38,578 nucleotides of DNA from Paracoccaceae bacterium (GCA_007695345.1 REDZ01000022.1:1-38578); one strand, 5' to 3'. Positions 24,595 to 34,477 are shown, numbered from the stretch's first letter. A program made the numbers and translations. Notes: generated from the sequence alone by a model not told the origin.

Positions 24595-27063
24595 ATGAAC
24601 GCCCCGATGATTCCGCCCCGGACCCATAGCCTGTCAATCACCGGCATGACCTGCGCGTCCTGCGTGGGCCGTGTCGAACGCAGGTTGCAAAGCGTCGAGG
24701 GGGTGATTTCGGCGCAAGTCAATCTTGCCGCCGAACGCGCCGACATTCAGGCGGCGGAGCATGTCACCCGCGACGCGCTTGTCCATGCGGTCGAGGCGGC
24801 AGGCTATGACGTGCCCGCCTCCGAGATCGAACTGAGTATCGAAGGGATGCATTGCGCATCCTGCGTGGGCCGGGTCGAACGCGCGCTGGCGGGCGTGCCC
24901 GGCGTGGCACAGGCGCAGGTCAACCTTGCCACCGAACGGGCGCGCGTCACTGGCCATCCCGACCCCGCAGCCCTGATTGCCGCAATCGAGTCCACGGGTT
25001 TTGCCGCGCAGGAACGCCGGGCGGAACGCACCGACACCCTGTCCGAACGCCGCGAGGCCGAGGCGGCCGCGTTGCAACGCGATGTCTTTATCGCAGCCGC
25101 GCTGACCTTGCCGGTGTTCGTGCTGGAAATGGGCGCGCACATGATCCCGGCGCTGCATCATCTGATCATGCACAGCATCGGCACACAGGCCAACTGGCTG
25201 ATCCAGTTCGCACTGACCACGCTGGTTCTGGCCCTGCCGGGGCGGCAGTTCTACCTGCAGGGATTTCCGGCGCTGGCACGCGGTGCGCCAGACATGAACA
25301 GTCTTGTGGCCGTGGGCACCTCGGCAGCCTGGCTGTATTCGATTGTGGCGACCTTTGCGCCCGGTCTGCTGCCCGAGGGCACTGTCAATGTGTATTACGA
25401 GGCCGCCGCCGTGATCGTCACGCTGATCCTTGTGGGCCGCTGGCTGGAGGCGCGCGCCAAGGGCCGCACCTCGCAGGCGATTCAGCGGCTGATCGGGTTG
25501 CAGCCCCGCACCGCCCGCGTGCTGCGCGAAGGCGTGCTGGTCGATCTGCCGGTCGCGGATGTGGTGCAAGGCGATGTGCTGGCCCTGCGCCCCGGCGAGC
25601 GTGTGCCGGTTGATGGCACCGTGACCGAGGGCGACAGCTATATCGACGAATCCATGATCACCGGAGAGCCGGTGCCCGTGGCCAAGGGTCCCGGCGCGCA
25701 GGTCACGGGCGGCACGATCAACCAGACCGGTGCGCTGCGCTTTCGCGCCACCGCGGTCGGCGGCGATACGATGCTGGCGCAGATCATCCGCATGGTCGAG
25801 GCCGCGCAGGGCGCCAAGCTGCCCATTCAGGCGCTGGTGGACCGGGTGACGCTGTGGTTCGTGCCTGCAGTGATCGCTGTGGCGCTCGTCAGCTTCACCG
25901 TCTGGCTGGCCTTTGGCCCGGCCCCTGCCCTGACCTTTGCGCTGGTCAATGCCGTGGCGGTCCTGATCATCGCATGTCCCTGCGCGATGGGACTGGCCAC
26001 GCCGACCTCGATCATGGTGGGCACGGGGCGCGGGGCCGAAATGGGCGTGCTGTTTCGCAAGGGCGAGGCGCTGCAACGCCTGCGCGACGCGCAGGTGGTG
26101 GCCTTTGACAAGACCGGCACGCTGACCGAGGGGCAGCCGCGCCTGACCGATCTGGACCTGTGTGACGGCTTCGAGCGTGACGCGGTGCTCGCCCGGATCG
26201 CGGCGGTCGAGGCGCAATCCGAACACCCCATCGCCCGCGCGATCGTCGCGGCCGCCGAGGGGCTGGACCTGCCGCCCGTCACAGGTTTCGCGGGGCAGAC
26301 CGGATATGGCGTTACCGCCGATGTGGCAGGCACGCGGGTCGAGATCGGGGCAGACCGCTACATGGCCCGGCTGGGCCATGACGTGAGCGTCTTTGCCGAA
26401 ACGGCCGCGCGCCTGGCGGAGGAGGGGAAATCCCCCCTCTATGCCGCCATCGGCGGCAAGCTGGCCGCGATCATCGCCGTGGCCGATCCGATCAAGGACA
26501 GCGCCCCCGATGCCATCCGCGCGCTGCAGGCGCAGGGGCTGCGTGTTGCGATGATCACGGGCGACAATGCCCGTACGGCCCATGCCATCGCGCGCAAGCT
26601 GGGCATAGATGATGTGGTGGCCGAGGTTCTGCCCGATGGCAAGGTTGACGCCCTGCGCAGCCTGCGCGCGCAGGGCACGCTGGCCTTTGTGGGCGACGGG
26701 ATCAATGACGCGCCCGCACTGGCCGAGGCCGATGTGGGCATCGCCATCGGCACCGGCACCGATATCGCGATCGAGGCGGCGGATGTCGTGTTGATCTCGG
26801 GCGCGCTGTCGGGCGTGCCGAATGCGATTGCGCTGTCGAAAGCGACGTTGCGCAATATCCGGCAGAACCTGTTCTGGGCCTTTGCCTACAACACGGCGCT
26901 GATCCCGGTCGCGGCGGGGGTGCTGTACCCCGCCTTTGGCCTGCTGCTGTCACCGGTCTTTGCGGCAGGCGCCATGGCGCTGTCATCGGTGTTTGTGCTG
27001 GGCAATGCGCTGCGCCTGCGCGGCTGGCGGCCACCCCTGGCGACAGAAAGGAGTACGGCATGA
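24595..27063 (+). CDS. copA: Copper-exporting P1B-type ATPase
   Basis: An 822-residue ATPase that pumps Cu(I) out of the cytoplasm. Two N-terminal metal-binding domains carry GMTCASC (C20, C23) and GMHCASC. The membrane metal site CPC is in [13 protein letters not shown], the phosphorylated aspartate in [10 protein letters not shown], with SEHPIARAI (HP locus), and [10 protein letters not shown] near the hinge. The ATG at 24595 has AAAGG seven bases upstream, better spaced than the ATGs at 24589 or 24565. The stop overlaps the cueR start (ATGA), so the two genes are coupled and the sensor is under the same CueR promoter. Confidence 0.96.
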   Translation: MNAPMIPPRTHSLSITGMTCASCVGRVERRLQSVEGVISAQVNLAAERADIQAAEHVTRDALVHAVEAAGYDVPASEIELSIEGMHCASCVGRVERALAGVPGVAQAQVNLATERARVTGHPDPAALIAAIESTGFAAQERRAERTDTLSERREAEAAALQRDVFIAAALTLPVFVLEMGAHMIPALHHLIMHSIGTQANWLIQFALTTLVLALPGRQFYLQGFPALARGAPDMNSLVAVGTSAAWLYSIVATFAPGLLPEGTVNVYYEAAAVIVTLILVGRWLEARAKGRTSQAIQRLIGLQPRTARVLREGVLVDLPVADVVQGDVLALRPGERVPVDGTVTEGDSYIDESMITGEPVPVAKGPGAQVTGGTINQTGALRFRATAVGGDTMLAQIIRMVEAAQGAKLPIQALVDRVTLWFVPAVIAVALVSFTVWLAFGPAPALTFALVNAVAVLIIACPCAMGLATPTSIMVGTGRGAEMGVLFRKGEALQRLRDAQVVAFDKTGTLTEGQPRLTDLDLCDGFERDAVLARIAAVEAQSEHPIARAIVAAAEGLDLPPVTGFAGQTGYGVTADVAGTRVEIGADRYMARLGHDVSVFAETAARLAEEGKSPLYAAIGGKLAAIIAVADPIKDSAPDAIRALQAQGLRVAMITGDNARTAHAIARKLGIDDVVAEVLPDGKVDALRSLRAQGTLAFVGDGINDAPALAEADVGIAIGTGTDIAIEAADVVLISGALSGVPNAIALSKATLRNIRQNLFWAFAYNTALIPVAAGVLYPAFGLLLSPVFAAGAMALSSVFVLGNALRLRGWRPPLATERSTA

Positions 27064-27467
27064 ATATCGGAGAGGCGGCCAAAGCCTCGGGCGTGTCGGC
27101 CAAGATGATCCGCTATTATGAAGAAATCGGGCTGATCCCGCCTGCTGCGCGCAGCGGTGCGGGCTACCGGCAATATTCGGATCAGGATGTGCATATGCTG
27201 CGCTTCATCCGACGCGCCCGCGATCTGGGCTTCGCGGTCGAGGGGATTCGCGAGTTGCTGGGCCTCTGGCGGGACCAGTCGCGCCACAGCGCCGATGTGA
27301 AACAGCTTGCGATGGCGCATGTCACTGATCTGCGCCGCAAGATCGCCGAGCTGGAGGATATGGCCGCGACGCTGGAAACGCTTGCGCGCGCCTGCCACGG
27401 CAATGACCGCCCCGATTGCCCGATCCTGTCCGAGTTGGAGGCGCCCGCAGACATGCCGGCAGACTGA
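27060..27467 (+). CDS. cueR: MerR-family copper regulator CueR
   Basis: A 135-residue regulator. The N-terminal MerR helix-turn-helix ([20 protein letters not shown]) is followed by a dimerisation helix. The Cu(I)-binding loop C112-HGNDRPD-C120 and Ser77, the residue that marks monovalent-ion sensors of this group, are present. It activates copA. Because it is downstream of copA in the same operon, its own level should rise with copper. The gene is followed by a hairpin with a T-tract. Confidence 0.95.
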   Translation: MNIGEAAKASGVSAKMIRYYEEIGLIPPAARSGAGYRQYSDQDVHMLRFIRRARDLGFAVEGIRELLGLWRDQSRHSADVKQLAMAHVTDLRRKIAELEDMAATLETLARACHGNDRPDCPILSELEAPADMPAD

Positions 27468-27528
27468 GCGCCCGCAGCGCCATGACCCGCGCCCGCGAGT
27501 GGCCATGTTGCCGTGAGCGGGCGCTTTT
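27467..27528 (+). terminator. Hairpin with T-tract after copA-cueR
   Basis: AGCGCCCGC (27467-27475) pairs with GCGGGCGCT (27517-27525), followed by TTTT at 27525-27528. The loop is long (41 nt), so its strength is uncertain, but it fits intrinsic termination. A further perfect 11-bp hairpin lies at 27537-27577. Confidence 0.6.
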
Positions 27529-27594
27529 GCCTTCGGGCGCAACGCCCGGCACGCGGTGCATTGTCGGGGCGTTGCGCATTCCCGCAGCGCAGAC

Positions 27595-27646
27595 AGCGCC
27601 CGCTCGGGGGCCCCTCCCGCCCGCCCATGCCCCGCTCGCGGGCGCT
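27595..27646. repeat. Intergenic hairpin repeat with G-tract loop, shared-core class (copy G)
   Basis: Arms 27595-27603 and 27638-27646 match copies B and C. The minus strand of 27611-27626 reads GGGCGGGCGGGAGGGG. Outer partly complementary bases (GCGCATTCCCGC and GCGGGATGCGC) flank it. It lies between convergent cueR and lctP. Confidence 0.87.
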
Positions 27647-27683
27647 GCAATGCGCGAGATGCGCATTGGCGGGATGCGCGGCC

Positions 27684-29123
27684 TCAGACCAGCAGCAACA
27701 GGATCAGCCCGCAAAGTGCAGCATAGCCCAGCACCGGGACCAATGTGCGCCGCAGCACAGCCCCCTCCTGCCCCGACAGCCCGACGGTCGCCGTGCCCGC
27801 GATGATGTTATGCGGCGCAATCGCGTTGCCGATCGCGGCCCCCACCCCCTGCGCCGCCGCCATCAGCACCAGCGGCAGATCCAGCGCGCGGGCCGTCGCG
27901 GCCTGAAACTCGGTGAACAGGATATTGGACGCCGTGGCAGATCCGCTGACGAATGTGCCCAACGCCCCCACCGCAGGCGCAAGCAGGGGCCAGAGCGCAC
28001 CGGCCGCCGCCGCGCCCGCTGCCGCCTGCTCGATCAGCCCGCCCTGCACCATCAGCCGCGCCAGCATCAGCATGACCAGCAGCGCAAGCGCCACGGGTGC
28101 AAGCCTGCGTATCGCCGCCGCCACCGCAGGTCCCAGCACAGCCGCGCGCCCTGTCAGCAGGCTGGAGGCCACGAGCCCCAGCACCAGCAATGTGCCGGGG
28201 TGATAAAGCGGCGCAATTCCGCCCGAAAACGCGCCCCAGTCCCAGCCCCACCACAGGCCCGACAGCCATGCCTGCACCGGCGCGACCAACCGTGTCAGCA
28301 ACACCAGACACAGGATCAACAGATAGGGCATCAGATCGGCCAGGTGCCACCCTTGCTGCGGCCCCTTGCGCCGCACCACCAGCGCAAACAGCGCCCCACC
28401 GATCAGCGCACCGCCCAGGCTGGGCAGCTCCGGCCCCGCAAGCCAGGCCAGCGCCAGCGCGGGCAGCGCGAAACACGCCGCCGCCAACAGCGCCAACCCG
28501 ACCTGCCTGCGCGACAGCGGCCCGTCGCTGGCCAACCGCATCACGGCCAGCGCGAGGAAAGACAGCGGCACCAGATGCAGCGCCATGGTCCAGCCCGCCA
28601 GGTCACGCGCCGCCACATCCAGCATCCCGATCTGCGCCAGCGCGGGTGTGCCCACCGCGCCGAAGGACACGCCCCCTGCATGGCCCAGAAGCGCCAGCGC
28701 AACAGCCCGCACAGGCGCAAAGCCCAAACCCACCAGCAAGGGCGCGGCCAGCGCGACCGGGGTGCCGAAACCTGCCGCCCCTTCCATGAACAACCCGAAA
28801 AACCACGCGATCAGCAGGGCCTGCACGGCGCGATCATCGCTGATCTGTGCCAGCGCCGCGCGCAGCCGGTCCAGCGCGCCCACGCGCGATTGCAGCTCAT
28901 AGATCGCCAGCGCGGGCAGGATGATCCACAGGATCGTGGCCGTGCTGCTGGCCGCTTCCAGCGCGACACCCGCCAGCAAGCGCCCTTCCAGCCCCGCGCC
29001 GCCCCAGACGACCGCAAGCGCGACCGCCAGCCCCGCGGCACCGGCCAGCGCCGCGCGCCAGTGCAGCACGGCCATGGCCAGCAGCACCACCAGAAGCGGC
29101 AGGCTTGCAAGCGCAGCCTGCAT
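27684..29123 (-). CDS. L-lactate permease family transporter
   Basis: A 479-residue LctP-type permease with about 12 hydrophobic helices. Family marks are FFGLFMEGAAGFGTPVALAAPLL, ALLGHAGGVSFGAVGTP, and near the end GSATASNILF and GNAIAPHNIIAGTATVGL. It is somewhat shorter than E. coli LldP. The ATG at 29123 lies one base after the stop of the D-lactate dehydrogenase gene (TAG-G-ATG), so the two form an operon for making and moving lactate; direction of transport is unknown. Confidence 0.9.
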   Translation of the reverse strand: MQAALASLPLLVVLLAMAVLHWRAALAGAAGLAVALAVVWGGAGLEGRLLAGVALEAASSTATILWIILPALAIYELQSRVGALDRLRAALAQISDDRAVQALLIAWFFGLFMEGAAGFGTPVALAAPLLVGLGFAPVRAVALALLGHAGGVSFGAVGTPALAQIGMLDVAARDLAGWTMALHLVPLSFLALAVMRLASDGPLSRRQVGLALLAAACFALPALALAWLAGPELPSLGGALIGGALFALVVRRKGPQQGWHLADLMPYLLILCLVLLTRLVAPVQAWLSGLWWGWDWGAFSGGIAPLYHPGTLLVLGLVASSLLTGRAAVLGPAVAAAIRRLAPVALALLVMLMLARLMVQGGLIEQAAAGAAAAGALWPLLAPAVGALGTFVSGSATASNILFTEFQAATARALDLPLVLMAAAQGVGAAIGNAIAPHNIIAGTATVGLSGQEGAVLRRTLVPVLGYAALCGLILLLLV

Positions 29124-29124
29124 C

Positions 29125-30123
29125 CTAGCCGGGCGCGCGGACAGGGTGCAGCGGCGTGCCATCCTGCCCGAAACGGGTGATATTGGCGATGGTCGTCTCG
29201 GCAATCGCGCGCAGCGCCTCGCGCGTGAAAAAGCCCTGATGGCCGGTCACCAGCACATTGGGAAAGGTCAGCAGCCGGGCAAAGACATCATCGGGGATAT
29301 AGCTTTGCGACAGATCCTCGAAGAACAGATCGCCCTCTTCTTCATAGACATCCAGCCCCAGCGCCCCGATCTGCCCCGATTTCAACCCGCGTATGACCGC
29401 GCGCGTATCGACCACTGCCCCGCGCGAGGTATTGACCAGCATCACCCCGGGCTTCATCTGCGCGATGGCAGCATCGTCGATCAGATGATGCGTCTCGGGC
29501 GTCAGCGGGCATTGCAGGGTGATGATATCGGCCCGGCCCAGCAATTCGTCCAGGTCCACATAGCGCAGGCCCAGCGCCTCCAGTTCGGGGTCGGGCGCGG
29601 GGTCGCTTGCCAGAACCTCGCAGCCAAAGCCCAGCAGGATCCGTGCCAGAACCGCCCCGATCAGCCCGGTGCCGACAATGCCCGCGACCTTGCCATGCAT
29701 GTCAAAGCCCATCAGCCCGTCCAGCGCGAAATTCCCCTCGCGCACACGATTGAAGGCCCGGTGCGTCTTGCGGTTCAGTGCCAGGATCAGCGCGACCGTG
29801 TGTTCGGCGACAGCATGGGGCGAGTAGGCGGGCACGCGGGCCACGGCAATCCCGGCAGCCGCCGCTGCGCGCAGATCGACATGGTTGAACCCGGCCGAGC
29901 GCAGCGCGATCAGGCGCACGCCCATCTGCTCCAGCACCGCGATCACGCTTGCGCCCAGATCGTCATTGACGAAGGCGCAGACCACATCGGCCCCCTGCGC
30001 AAGCCGCGCCGTATCGGTATTCAGCCGCGCCTCGTGAAACTGCAGCTCCAGCGTGGCGCCCTGTGCAGCCTCGCGCAGGAACACCATGTCATGCGGTTTG
30101 GCACTGAAGATATCGACACGCAT
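29125..30123 (-). CDS. D-lactate dehydrogenase (fermentative type)
   Basis: A 332-residue D-2-hydroxyacid dehydrogenase that reduces pyruvate to D-lactate with NADH. The Rossmann motif VGTGLIG is at 150-156. The catalytic R234, E263 and H295 triad is clear, with [10 protein letters not shown] (75-84) and GHQGFF after the histidine, as in LdhA. It is on the same strand as the downstream lctP (1-bp gap) and 60 bp from the upstream hydrolase gene. Fermentative-type enzymes in this family act under low oxygen, but control here is not visible. Confidence 0.92.
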   Translation of the reverse strand: MRVDIFSAKPHDMVFLREAAQGATLELQFHEARLNTDTARLAQGADVVCAFVNDDLGASVIAVLEQMGVRLIALRSAGFNHVDLRAAAAAGIAVARVPAYSPHAVAEHTVALILALNRKTHRAFNRVREGNFALDGLMGFDMHGKVAGIVGTGLIGAVLARILLGFGCEVLASDPAPDPELEALGLRYVDLDELLGRADIITLQCPLTPETHHLIDDAAIAQMKPGVMLVNTSRGAVVDTRAVIRGLKSGQIGALGLDVYEEEGDLFFEDLSQSYIPDDVFARLLTFPNVLVTGHQGFFTREALRAIAETTIANITRFGQDGTPLHPVRAPG

Positions 30124-30183
30124 CGCAACCCTCTGTTCATCATCCCCGCCCGCACGATAGGTCCTGTCGCACCGGGCAGCAAG

Positions 30184-31404
30184 TCAGGGCTGATCCGGCG
30201 CATCCGGGGTGCTGAAACTGCGGGCAATGGCGCGAAAGGCGGCGATTGTCTCATGGTCGTTATCGTCAAATGCCGGGTCCGAGCTGGTTTTCACGATCAC
30301 CACCTCGCGCGCGGGGTCGACATAGACATATTGCCCCCAGACGCCGATCGCCGTGAAATCGCCCTGCGGATCCTCGGGGATCCACCATTTGTAGCCATAG
30401 CCGAAGGTCCAGTCGCTGGCCGGGTTCTCGCCCGGTTGCAGATGCGCAGCCTCTGGCGTGACCGACGCCCGCACCCAGTCTGCGGGCACAATCTGCCGCC
30501 CCTCGCGCGCGCCGCCCTCCAGATACAGCCGTCCGAAACGGGCGTAGTCGCGCAGCGTGGCGTTCAGGCAGCACAGCGCGATCTCGCGGCCCGTACGATC
30601 CGTGCTCCATGTCGCATCGGCCTCTGCCCCCATGGGCGCCCAGAGGCGCGTGGCCAGATAGTCTGCGACGCGTTCGCCTGTCGCGGCCTCCAGCAGCAGG
30701 CCCAGCGCCATCGTGTCGGAACTGGCGTAAGCGTTGAACGCGCCCGGCGCGCGGATGCTGTGCAGCGCGGCGATGCTGTCCTCGATGGGGGTGCCAAGGG
30801 CCATGGCGCGGAAGAACAGCATGTTGATATCCGAGCGCGGGTTGTCGTAATCCTCGTCAAACGCGATGCCCGAGGACATGGTCAGCGCATCCTCGATGGG
30901 CACATCCGCATAGCCCGAGTCTGCCAGGGCGGGCACATACTCACCAATCGGGTCGCGGAGCGATGCGATATGGCCTTCGTCCATGGCAATGCCGATCAGC
31001 ACTGACAGCACCGATTTCGCGACTGACCAGGAGGTGAAGAGCGCGGTGTCATCTGCGCCCTGGCGGTATTCCTCATGCGTGATCGCGCCCCGATGCACGA
31101 CCAGCAGCCCTGTTGTTTCGGTCCGGTCCAGAAAGGCCGCCAGATCCTGCGTAGTGCCGCCGAAATCATAGCTGTCGGGTAAGGGCTGCGGGGCGCGGTC
31201 GAACGCCCAGACATCCGCGCCGCGCGGGACCGCGCGCGCCGGGAATACCGCATCCATATTGCGGAAATTCTCGGCGCGGGTGGCGTCGGAAAACAGGGTG
31301 ATACCCGCCCAGTAGGGGCTTTGACGCAGCCAGAGGAACCCGGCCAGCCCCAGGATGATCAGCCCGGCCATGGCCCAGCCGAGGAAGCGGAACAGACGTG
31401 TCAT
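30184..31404 (-). CDS. Beta-lactamase-fold serine hydrolase, membrane-anchored
   Basis: A 406-residue class C beta-lactamase-like hydrolase. A transmembrane or signal helix covers about 4-26. The active-site serine and lysine lie in SWSVAKS (S127, K130) and a YAS motif follows in FNAYASSD. It resembles the 6-aminohexanoate-dimer hydrolase-like branch more than penicillin-binding enzymes. The ATG at 31404 follows GGAG by nine bases. It lies 20 bp after the DUF2306-like gene on the same strand and is probably cotranscribed with it. Confidence 0.85.
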   Translation of the reverse strand: MTRLFRFLGWAMAGLIILGLAGFLWLRQSPYWAGITLFSDATRAENFRNMDAVFPARAVPRGADVWAFDRAPQPLPDSYDFGGTTQDLAAFLDRTETTGLLVVHRGAITHEEYRQGADDTALFTSWSVAKSVLSVLIGIAMDEGHIASLRDPIGEYVPALADSGYADVPIEDALTMSSGIAFDEDYDNPRSDINMLFFRAMALGTPIEDSIAALHSIRAPGAFNAYASSDTMALGLLLEAATGERVADYLATRLWAPMGAEADATWSTDRTGREIALCCLNATLRDYARFGRLYLEGGAREGRQIVPADWVRASVTPEAAHLQPGENPASDWTFGYGYKWWIPEDPQGDFTAIGVWGQYVYVDPAREVVIVKTSSDPAFDDNDHETIAAFRAIARSFSTPDAPDQP

Positions 31405-31424
31405 GATGCAAATCTCCGGTCGGG

Positions 31425-32057
31425 TCAGTGGGTTTGGGCGGGCCGCAGGATGCGCGCGTTCCACCAGAATATGACAGGGGTGATCAGCGCGGTCGGCCCG
31501 AGCCAGATCACCAGTTGCGGCAGGAAGGTCACATTGACGGCGAGGGTCGCGGTGACCGTGGCGATGCTGCCCGCCAACATCCGCGTCAGATGACGCGCGA
31601 TGCGCGGCTTGCCGGTGACGGGACCCGTCGCCCAGTCGCGCCAGTCTGACAGCGCGAGCGTCAGCCCGATGGCGCCAAACACCATGAGCGTGATCGGCTG
31701 TGCCCCGCCGTCCTGCAGCCCCGTCGCGCCAAGCACCAGCATCACCACCCCGGTCAACGCCATCACGCCGCCGGCCAGATGATCGCCCCAGCGCGGGCGG
31801 CCATCGCGCAGCACGCCCGCGCGCCAGCCGGTAAAGACCAGATAAAAGCTGAAAACGGCGATCACCAGCAGGAACAGACTGGGCCGGATATAGACCAGCG
31901 GAAAGGTCGTCAGCGTGACCACCAGCATGGCAAGCACATAGCCCTGCCCGGCCCGGCGATGCGCAAGGCCGCCCTTGGTCGTGCCCAGCGCCAGCCCGGC
32001 GTTGGCAAGGGCCGCGAACCCCGCCAGAATATGCAACATCAGGATTGCGTCGATCAT
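31425..32057 (-). CDS. DUF2306-like multi-pass membrane protein
   Basis: A 210-residue protein with about six hydrophobic helices. The first helix, MLHILAGFAALANAGLAL, is followed by AHRRAGQGYVLAML, a histidine-containing stretch resembling DUF2306 proteins. Similar proteins may bind haem or act as redox partners, but that is not established. GGAG lies eight bases before the ATG at 32057. It is divergent from the LytTR gene (119 bp between starts), a typical arrangement for a target of that regulator. Confidence 0.7.
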   Translation of the reverse strand: MIDAILMLHILAGFAALANAGLALGTTKGGLAHRRAGQGYVLAMLVVTLTTFPLVYIRPSLFLLVIAVFSFYLVFTGWRAGVLRDGRPRWGDHLAGGVMALTGVVMLVLGATGLQDGGAQPITLMVFGAIGLTLALSDWRDWATGPVTGKPRIARHLTRMLAGSIATVTATLAVNVTFLPQLVIWLGPTALITPVIFWWNARILRPAQTH

Positions 32058-32145
32058 GGTCCAGTCTCCGGTTTGTGTCGGCCCGGACCGGATGGGGCAC
32101 GGGGAGCGGGCCGCGCAACACAGGCTGCGCAAAGGCATGGAGAAT

Positions 32146-32189
32146 TGCGTGAATGACATGCTAATCTGCACTCGCGATGCGTGAACGAC
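32146..32189 (+). repeat. 12-bp direct repeat at the LytTR gene start
   Basis: TGCGTGAATGAC (32146-32157) and TGCGTGAACGAC (32178-32189) differ at one base and start 32 bp apart, about three helical turns. LytTR proteins bind direct repeats, so this may be a self-control site. The second copy overlaps the start codon, and chance is possible. Confidence 0.35.
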
Positions 32190-32935
32190 TGACCTTATGG
32201 GGCAAATGGCTGGCAGGTCCGGTGACCGTGGCGCTGGTGCTGGGGCTGATCGGTCCGTTCGGCACCTATGCACTGCTGCCGCTTGGGCCTCGGCTGGGTT
32301 ACTGGCTGGCCGTGGTCGCCCTGAATTGGGTGCTGTGCGATATCGCCGTGCGCGCGGTCGAGCGCGCCATGCCCGACGGGGTCGCACTGCGCCGCATGGC
32401 CGTGCCCCTGGCGGGGGCGTTTGCGGCCTCGGTCCCGGCGACGGGGGTCGTGGCGCTGGCGAACGGCCTCTCGGGGATCGGCTGGCCCGACGCGGTGCTG
32501 ACCCTCTACGGGCAGGTCCTGCTGCTTCTGGCCGCGATCACCCTGCCCGTCTATACGCTGGTCGATCTGCAGGAGACACTGCGCAACGCAGCACCATCAG
32601 AACCCGAGGCCATGCCCCGGAACGGGCTGGCCCTGTTTCAGGCGCGTCTGCCACGCCCGCTGGACGGGCAGTTGCTGTGTCTGGAGATGCAGGACCATTA
32701 TCTGAAAGTGCATACCAGCGCGGGCAGCGAGATGATCCTGTGCCGGATGGAAGATGCCGCGCGCGAACTGGGCCCGCTGGGCCAGCGCGTGCACCGGTCA
32801 TGGTGGGTGGCCGATGCCGCCCGCGACCGGGTCGAGCGCGCAGGCCAGCGGCTGACGATCCGGCTGTGCAATGGCGCGCAGGTTCCCGTGGGTCGGACCT
32901 ATCGCCCCGCGCTCAAGGCGGCAGGCTGGATCTGA
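32177..32935 (+). CDS. Membrane-anchored LytTR transcriptional regulator
   Basis: A 252-residue protein. The N-terminal 145 or so residues hold four hydrophobic helices, and the C-terminal 100 a LytTR DNA-binding domain (LCLEMQDHYLKVHTSAGSEM, QRVHRSWWVA and a final PVGRTYRPALKAAGWI). There is no response-regulator receiver domain, so the signal is likely sensed by the membrane part or an outside partner. Its divergent position suggests control of the adjacent membrane protein and hydrolase genes. This is inferred. Confidence 0.82.
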   Translation: MRERLTLWGKWLAGPVTVALVLGLIGPFGTYALLPLGPRLGYWLAVVALNWVLCDIAVRAVERAMPDGVALRRMAVPLAGAFAASVPATGVVALANGLSGIGWPDAVLTLYGQVLLLLAAITLPVYTLVDLQETLRNAAPSEPEAMPRNGLALFQARLPRPLDGQLLCLEMQDHYLKVHTSAGSEMILCRMEDAARELGPLGQRVHRSWWVADAARDRVERAGQRLTIRLCNGAQVPVGRTYRPALKAAGWI

Positions 32936-32995
32936 GCGCAGCGAGTCACTGGCCTGCGGGTGTTTCCGCGTGCCGGAAGCCAGCCCCACGCGCAG

Positions 32996-33007
32996 ATCTT
33001 GCAAGAT
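32996..33007. other. Perfect 12-bp palindrome
   Basis: ATCTTGCAAGAT lies in the 273-bp spacer between the LytTR gene and the site-2 protease gene. No other structure was seen there. It may be an operator, but there is no further support. Confidence 0.3.
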
Positions 33008-33208
33008 GAAACAGGGGCGTAGGGATATCTGCGCGCGATTAGCCAGGGCGGGGCGCGGATGGGTGATCCCCCGTCGCGCAGTTGTCCGGCCTGATAACCG
33101 CGCAGCAGACGCCACGTCATTGCTGCCAGGCGCGTCACGCTGCCCTCTTGAACGCGGGCTGAGCCATGCCCACTGATAAGGAACGGAGCGAATGCAGGGG
33201 ATGTCACG

Positions 33209-34303
33209 ATGGAATGGTCAGGCTGGTCGCTGAAACTGGGTCGCGTGGCCGGGATCGATCTTTACATGCACGCGACCTTTCCGCTGCTGTTCGTCTGGGT
33301 CGGGTTCATCTACTGGGCACAGACCGGCACCGCCGAGGGCGTGCTGTTCGGCCTGAGCTTCATTGCAGTGCTGTTCCTGTGCGTCGTGCTGCATGAATAC
33401 GGCCATGCCCTGACTGCGCGGCATTATGGGATCGGGACGCGCTACATCACGCTTCTGCCCATCGGCGGGCTTGCCGCGCTGGAGCGGATGCCCAAGGACC
33501 CAAGGCAGGAAATCATCGTCGCCATGATGGGCCCTGCGGTCAATGTGGTGATCGCGCTGGGCCTGTTCCTTGTTCTGTCTTTGATCGGCGGCTGGGCCCC
33601 GATGGAGATGGACACCCCCCTGATGATGCCCGCGAATTTCCTGCAAAGCGTGCTGTTTGCCAATATCTTTCTGGCCGTGTTCAACATGATCCCGGCCTTT
33701 CCCATGGATGGCGGGCGCGTGCTGCGGGCGGCACTCAGCTTCCGCATGGGCCGCGCACCGGCGACGCAGCTTGCCGCCCGCGTGGGCCAGAGTGTCGCGA
33801 TTGTCTTTGGCCTGATCGGGCTCTTTGGCAATCCGCTGCTGATCCTGATTGCAGTGTTCATCTGGATCGGCGCGGCGGCAGAGGCCGGCGCTTCGGATAT
33901 CGAGGCGCGGCTGCAACGCAAACCCGTCGCCCGCGCCATGATCACCGATTTCCAGACCCTGCCCCCGGACGCGCCGCTGGCGCGCGCCGTGGACATGACC
34001 ATCGCGGGCAAGCAGAAGGATTTTCCGGTGCTCTCGGGCGGGCGACTGGTGGGTGTGGCACATCAGACCGCGATCCTGCGCGGGTTGCGCGATCACGGGC
34101 TGGCGGGGCGCGTGGGCGATATCATGGCCGTGCCGGTGACGGCAGATGCCACGGCAGAACTGTCGGAACTGATGATGGATCTGCAGCGCGAGGAAGAGGC
34201 GCGGCTGGTTTGCGTTCTGGAACGTGGCGCGCTGGTCGGCGTGATCGATATGGAAAATATCTCGGAATTCCTGCGCATTCAGGCGGCCCTGCGCGAGGGT
34301 TGA
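33209..34303 (+). CDS. Site-2 protease (M50 family) with CBS domain
   Basis: A 364-residue integral-membrane zinc protease. HEYGH at 62-66 gives two zinc ligands, and the third, D167, is in NMIPAFPMDGGR. About six transmembrane helices lie in the first 220 residues. The C-terminal region, about 235-360, contains two CBS-like repeats (VARAMITDFQTLPPD, VGDIMAVPV). Proteins of this type cleave anti-sigma factors or similar membrane proteins; the target is unknown. AGGGGA precedes the ATG. Confidence 0.88.
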   Translation: MEWSGWSLKLGRVAGIDLYMHATFPLLFVWVGFIYWAQTGTAEGVLFGLSFIAVLFLCVVLHEYGHALTARHYGIGTRYITLLPIGGLAALERMPKDPRQEIIVAMMGPAVNVVIALGLFLVLSLIGGWAPMEMDTPLMMPANFLQSVLFANIFLAVFNMIPAFPMDGGRVLRAALSFRMGRAPATQLAARVGQSVAIVFGLIGLFGNPLLILIAVFIWIGAAAEAGASDIEARLQRKPVARAMITDFQTLPPDAPLARAVDMTIAGKQKDFPVLSGGRLVGVAHQTAILRGLRDHGLAGRVGDIMAVPVTADATAELSELMMDLQREEEARLVCVLERGALVGVIDMENISEFLRIQAALREG

Positions 34304-34312
34304 CACCGGGCC

Positions 34313-34337
34313 AGGCGCAGGGCGTAGCCCTGCGCCT
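34313..34337. terminator. Perfect 11-bp hairpin after the site-2 protease gene
   Basis: AGGCGCAGGGC and GCCCTGCGCCT (34313-34323, 34327-34337) pair exactly around a 3-nt loop. No T-tract follows. A close relative lies at 34448-34466, next to the ilvD stop, suggesting a shared repeat in this convergent spacer. Confidence 0.65.
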
Positions 34338-34447
34338 CCGAAAGCGGTGCTCTCATGATACCTGCCTCACCGTCTGCGCCCGGATCTATTGCGCCGCTGC
34401 CAGGGCAACCCGCCCGGCGCGGCGCATTCTCTCAGGGCCGGGTCACA

Positions 34448-34466
34448 CGCAGGGCGCAGCCCTGCG
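34448..34466. terminator. 8-bp hairpin near the ilvD stop
   Basis: CGCAGGGC and GCCCTGCG pair around GCA. It shares the GCAGGGC core with the hairpin at 34313-34337. It is 11 bp from the stop of ilvD, whose transcript it could end. Confidence 0.55.
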
Positions 34467-34477
34467 CCACCGGATCC

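Noticed and set aside
30184-32121. Fusion of the hydrolase with an upstream frame to 32121
   Set aside because: The upstream part is a shadow of the DUF2306-like gene; the hydrolase has its own ATG and Shine-Dalgarno at 31404.
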